NCBI GenBank assembly: GCA_045576895.1
Contig: JAZNHI010000200.1
Location: 1-14,851, forward strand
Length of the DNA stretch: 14,851 nt
Reading direction: 5' to 3'
Origin: UBA3792 sp045576895
GTDB lineage: Bacteria; Bacillota; Clostridia; Christensenellales; CAG-138
Positions 14,543 to 14,851 of the stretch are shown here, piece after piece. The position numbers were made by a program, and so were the translations under genes. The notes beneath the pieces were generated by a model. That model saw nothing but the letters and a program-made list of their open reading frames with translations, ran no database searches and was not told the DNA's origin. Numbering within the stretch: the stretch's first letter is position 1; the number at the start of each line of letters is the position of its first letter.

Positions 14543-14851
14543 TTACAGGATGCGCAGGGCTTCCGGCTTGCCGTTGAACAACCAGTGCAGCACGATGCCG
14601 TTGTCGGCGTCGACCCAAACATCGGTCGCGTGCTCCATCAGGTCGCGGACGTGCGCAAACTGCGCTTTCTTTTCGTCGGTATAGGCGTTCAGCGCATCGG
14701 AGGTCAGCAGCATGCCGCCCAGAAGCGCGTTGACGGTATAGAGCTTTTCCTTTTCCTCCGGCGTCAGCTTACAGTTGCCCTCGCGCAGGAAGAAGACGTC
14801 CGGATCGCCCATGAACGCGCGTCCGGTGAGCTGACGGCGGAACGTCGTATC
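14543..14851 (-). CDS. Alpha-galactosidase-like glycoside hydrolase (clan GH-D), C-terminal fragment
   Basis: The last 102 residues of a larger protein whose start is beyond the right edge; the frame is open to base 14851. The text R-A-F-M-G-D-P-D-V-F-F-L-R followed by a Pro-Glu-Glu-rich helix and LLGGMLLTSDAL resembles the 'DPD-x3-LR ... GG-x-LL-x-SD' end of the barrel in alpha-galactosidases of the GH36/GH27 type. The short tail after it would be part of the C-terminal beta domain (WVDADNGIVLHWLFNGKPEALRIL). The gene is convergent to the lysine operon and shares its terminator. The ATG at 14812 is not taken as a start because family-like sequence continues upstream of it. The substrate cannot be told from the fragment. 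Confidence 0.6.
   Translation of the reverse strand, partial: DTTFRRQLTGRAFMGDPDVFFLREGNCKLTPEEKEKLYTVNALLGGMLLTSDALNAYTDEKKAQFAHVRDLMEHATDVWVDADNGIVLHWLFNGKPEALRIL

Noticed and set aside
14543..14812. An 89-residue stand-alone gene starting at ATG 14812
   Set aside because: The frame is open to the window edge and family-like residues continue upstream, so it is the end of a longer gene.

Overview
The window looks like chromosomal DNA from an anaerobic, GC-rich (by eye, well above 50 %) member of the Clostridia, probably a gut or sludge fermenter. The reasons are a complete lysine-to-butyrate fermentation pathway with oxygen-sensitive radical enzymes, Firmicutes-type ribosome binding sites (AGGAGG-like), consensus TTGACA/TATAAT promoters, and a lipoprotein with Cys/His repeats of a kind common in Clostridia. 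The species cannot be told from the sequence alone.

Left region (1-2024, minus strand): a membrane VTT (TVP38/TMEM64-type) domain fused to a PlsC-type acyltransferase and a zinc ribbon. Its 3' end overlaps the start of a second membrane protein, which resembles a YfcC/DcuC-family carrier and runs off the left edge. Middle region (2236-6731, plus strand): four tightly packed genes. They are a secreted CE4 polysaccharide deacetylase, a repeat-bearing lipoprotein, and kamB and kamC, the ATPase pair that reactivates lysine 5,6-aminomutase. All junctions are stop/start overlaps or gaps of a few bases, so they probably share one transcript.

Region 6732-7061 has no gene but is full of regulation. 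It holds a promoter with both consensus hexamers, a lysine riboswitch aptamer with its conserved sequence blocks and an L2-L3 kissing pair, and an intrinsic terminator. The 5' arm of that terminator re-uses the 3' strand of aptamer helix P1. This geometry predicts that bound lysine prevents termination, so it should be an ON switch, the reverse of the usual lysC/lysine-transport switch.

Right region (7062-14488, plus strand): the structural operon kal-kce-kdd-kamA-kamD-kamE-atoD-atoA, ending in a strong bidirectional terminator. KamA makes L-beta-lysine and KamDE makes 3,5-diaminohexanoate. Kdd oxidises that to 5-amino-3-oxohexanoate, and Kce cleaves this with acetyl-CoA to acetoacetate plus 3-aminobutyryl-CoA. 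Kal removes ammonia to give crotonyl-CoA. After crotonyl-CoA is reduced (genes not in this window), AtoDA moves CoA from butyryl-CoA to acetoacetate, releasing butyrate. A hairpin between kdd and kamA may set the ratio of the two halves of the operon. At the right edge, convergent, is the C-terminal end of an alpha-galactosidase-like glycoside hydrolase.

The most interesting item is the lysine riboswitch that appears wired to switch on lysine breakdown. The placement of the kamBC reactivase genes behind two cell-envelope genes, outside riboswitch control, is also worth a look.
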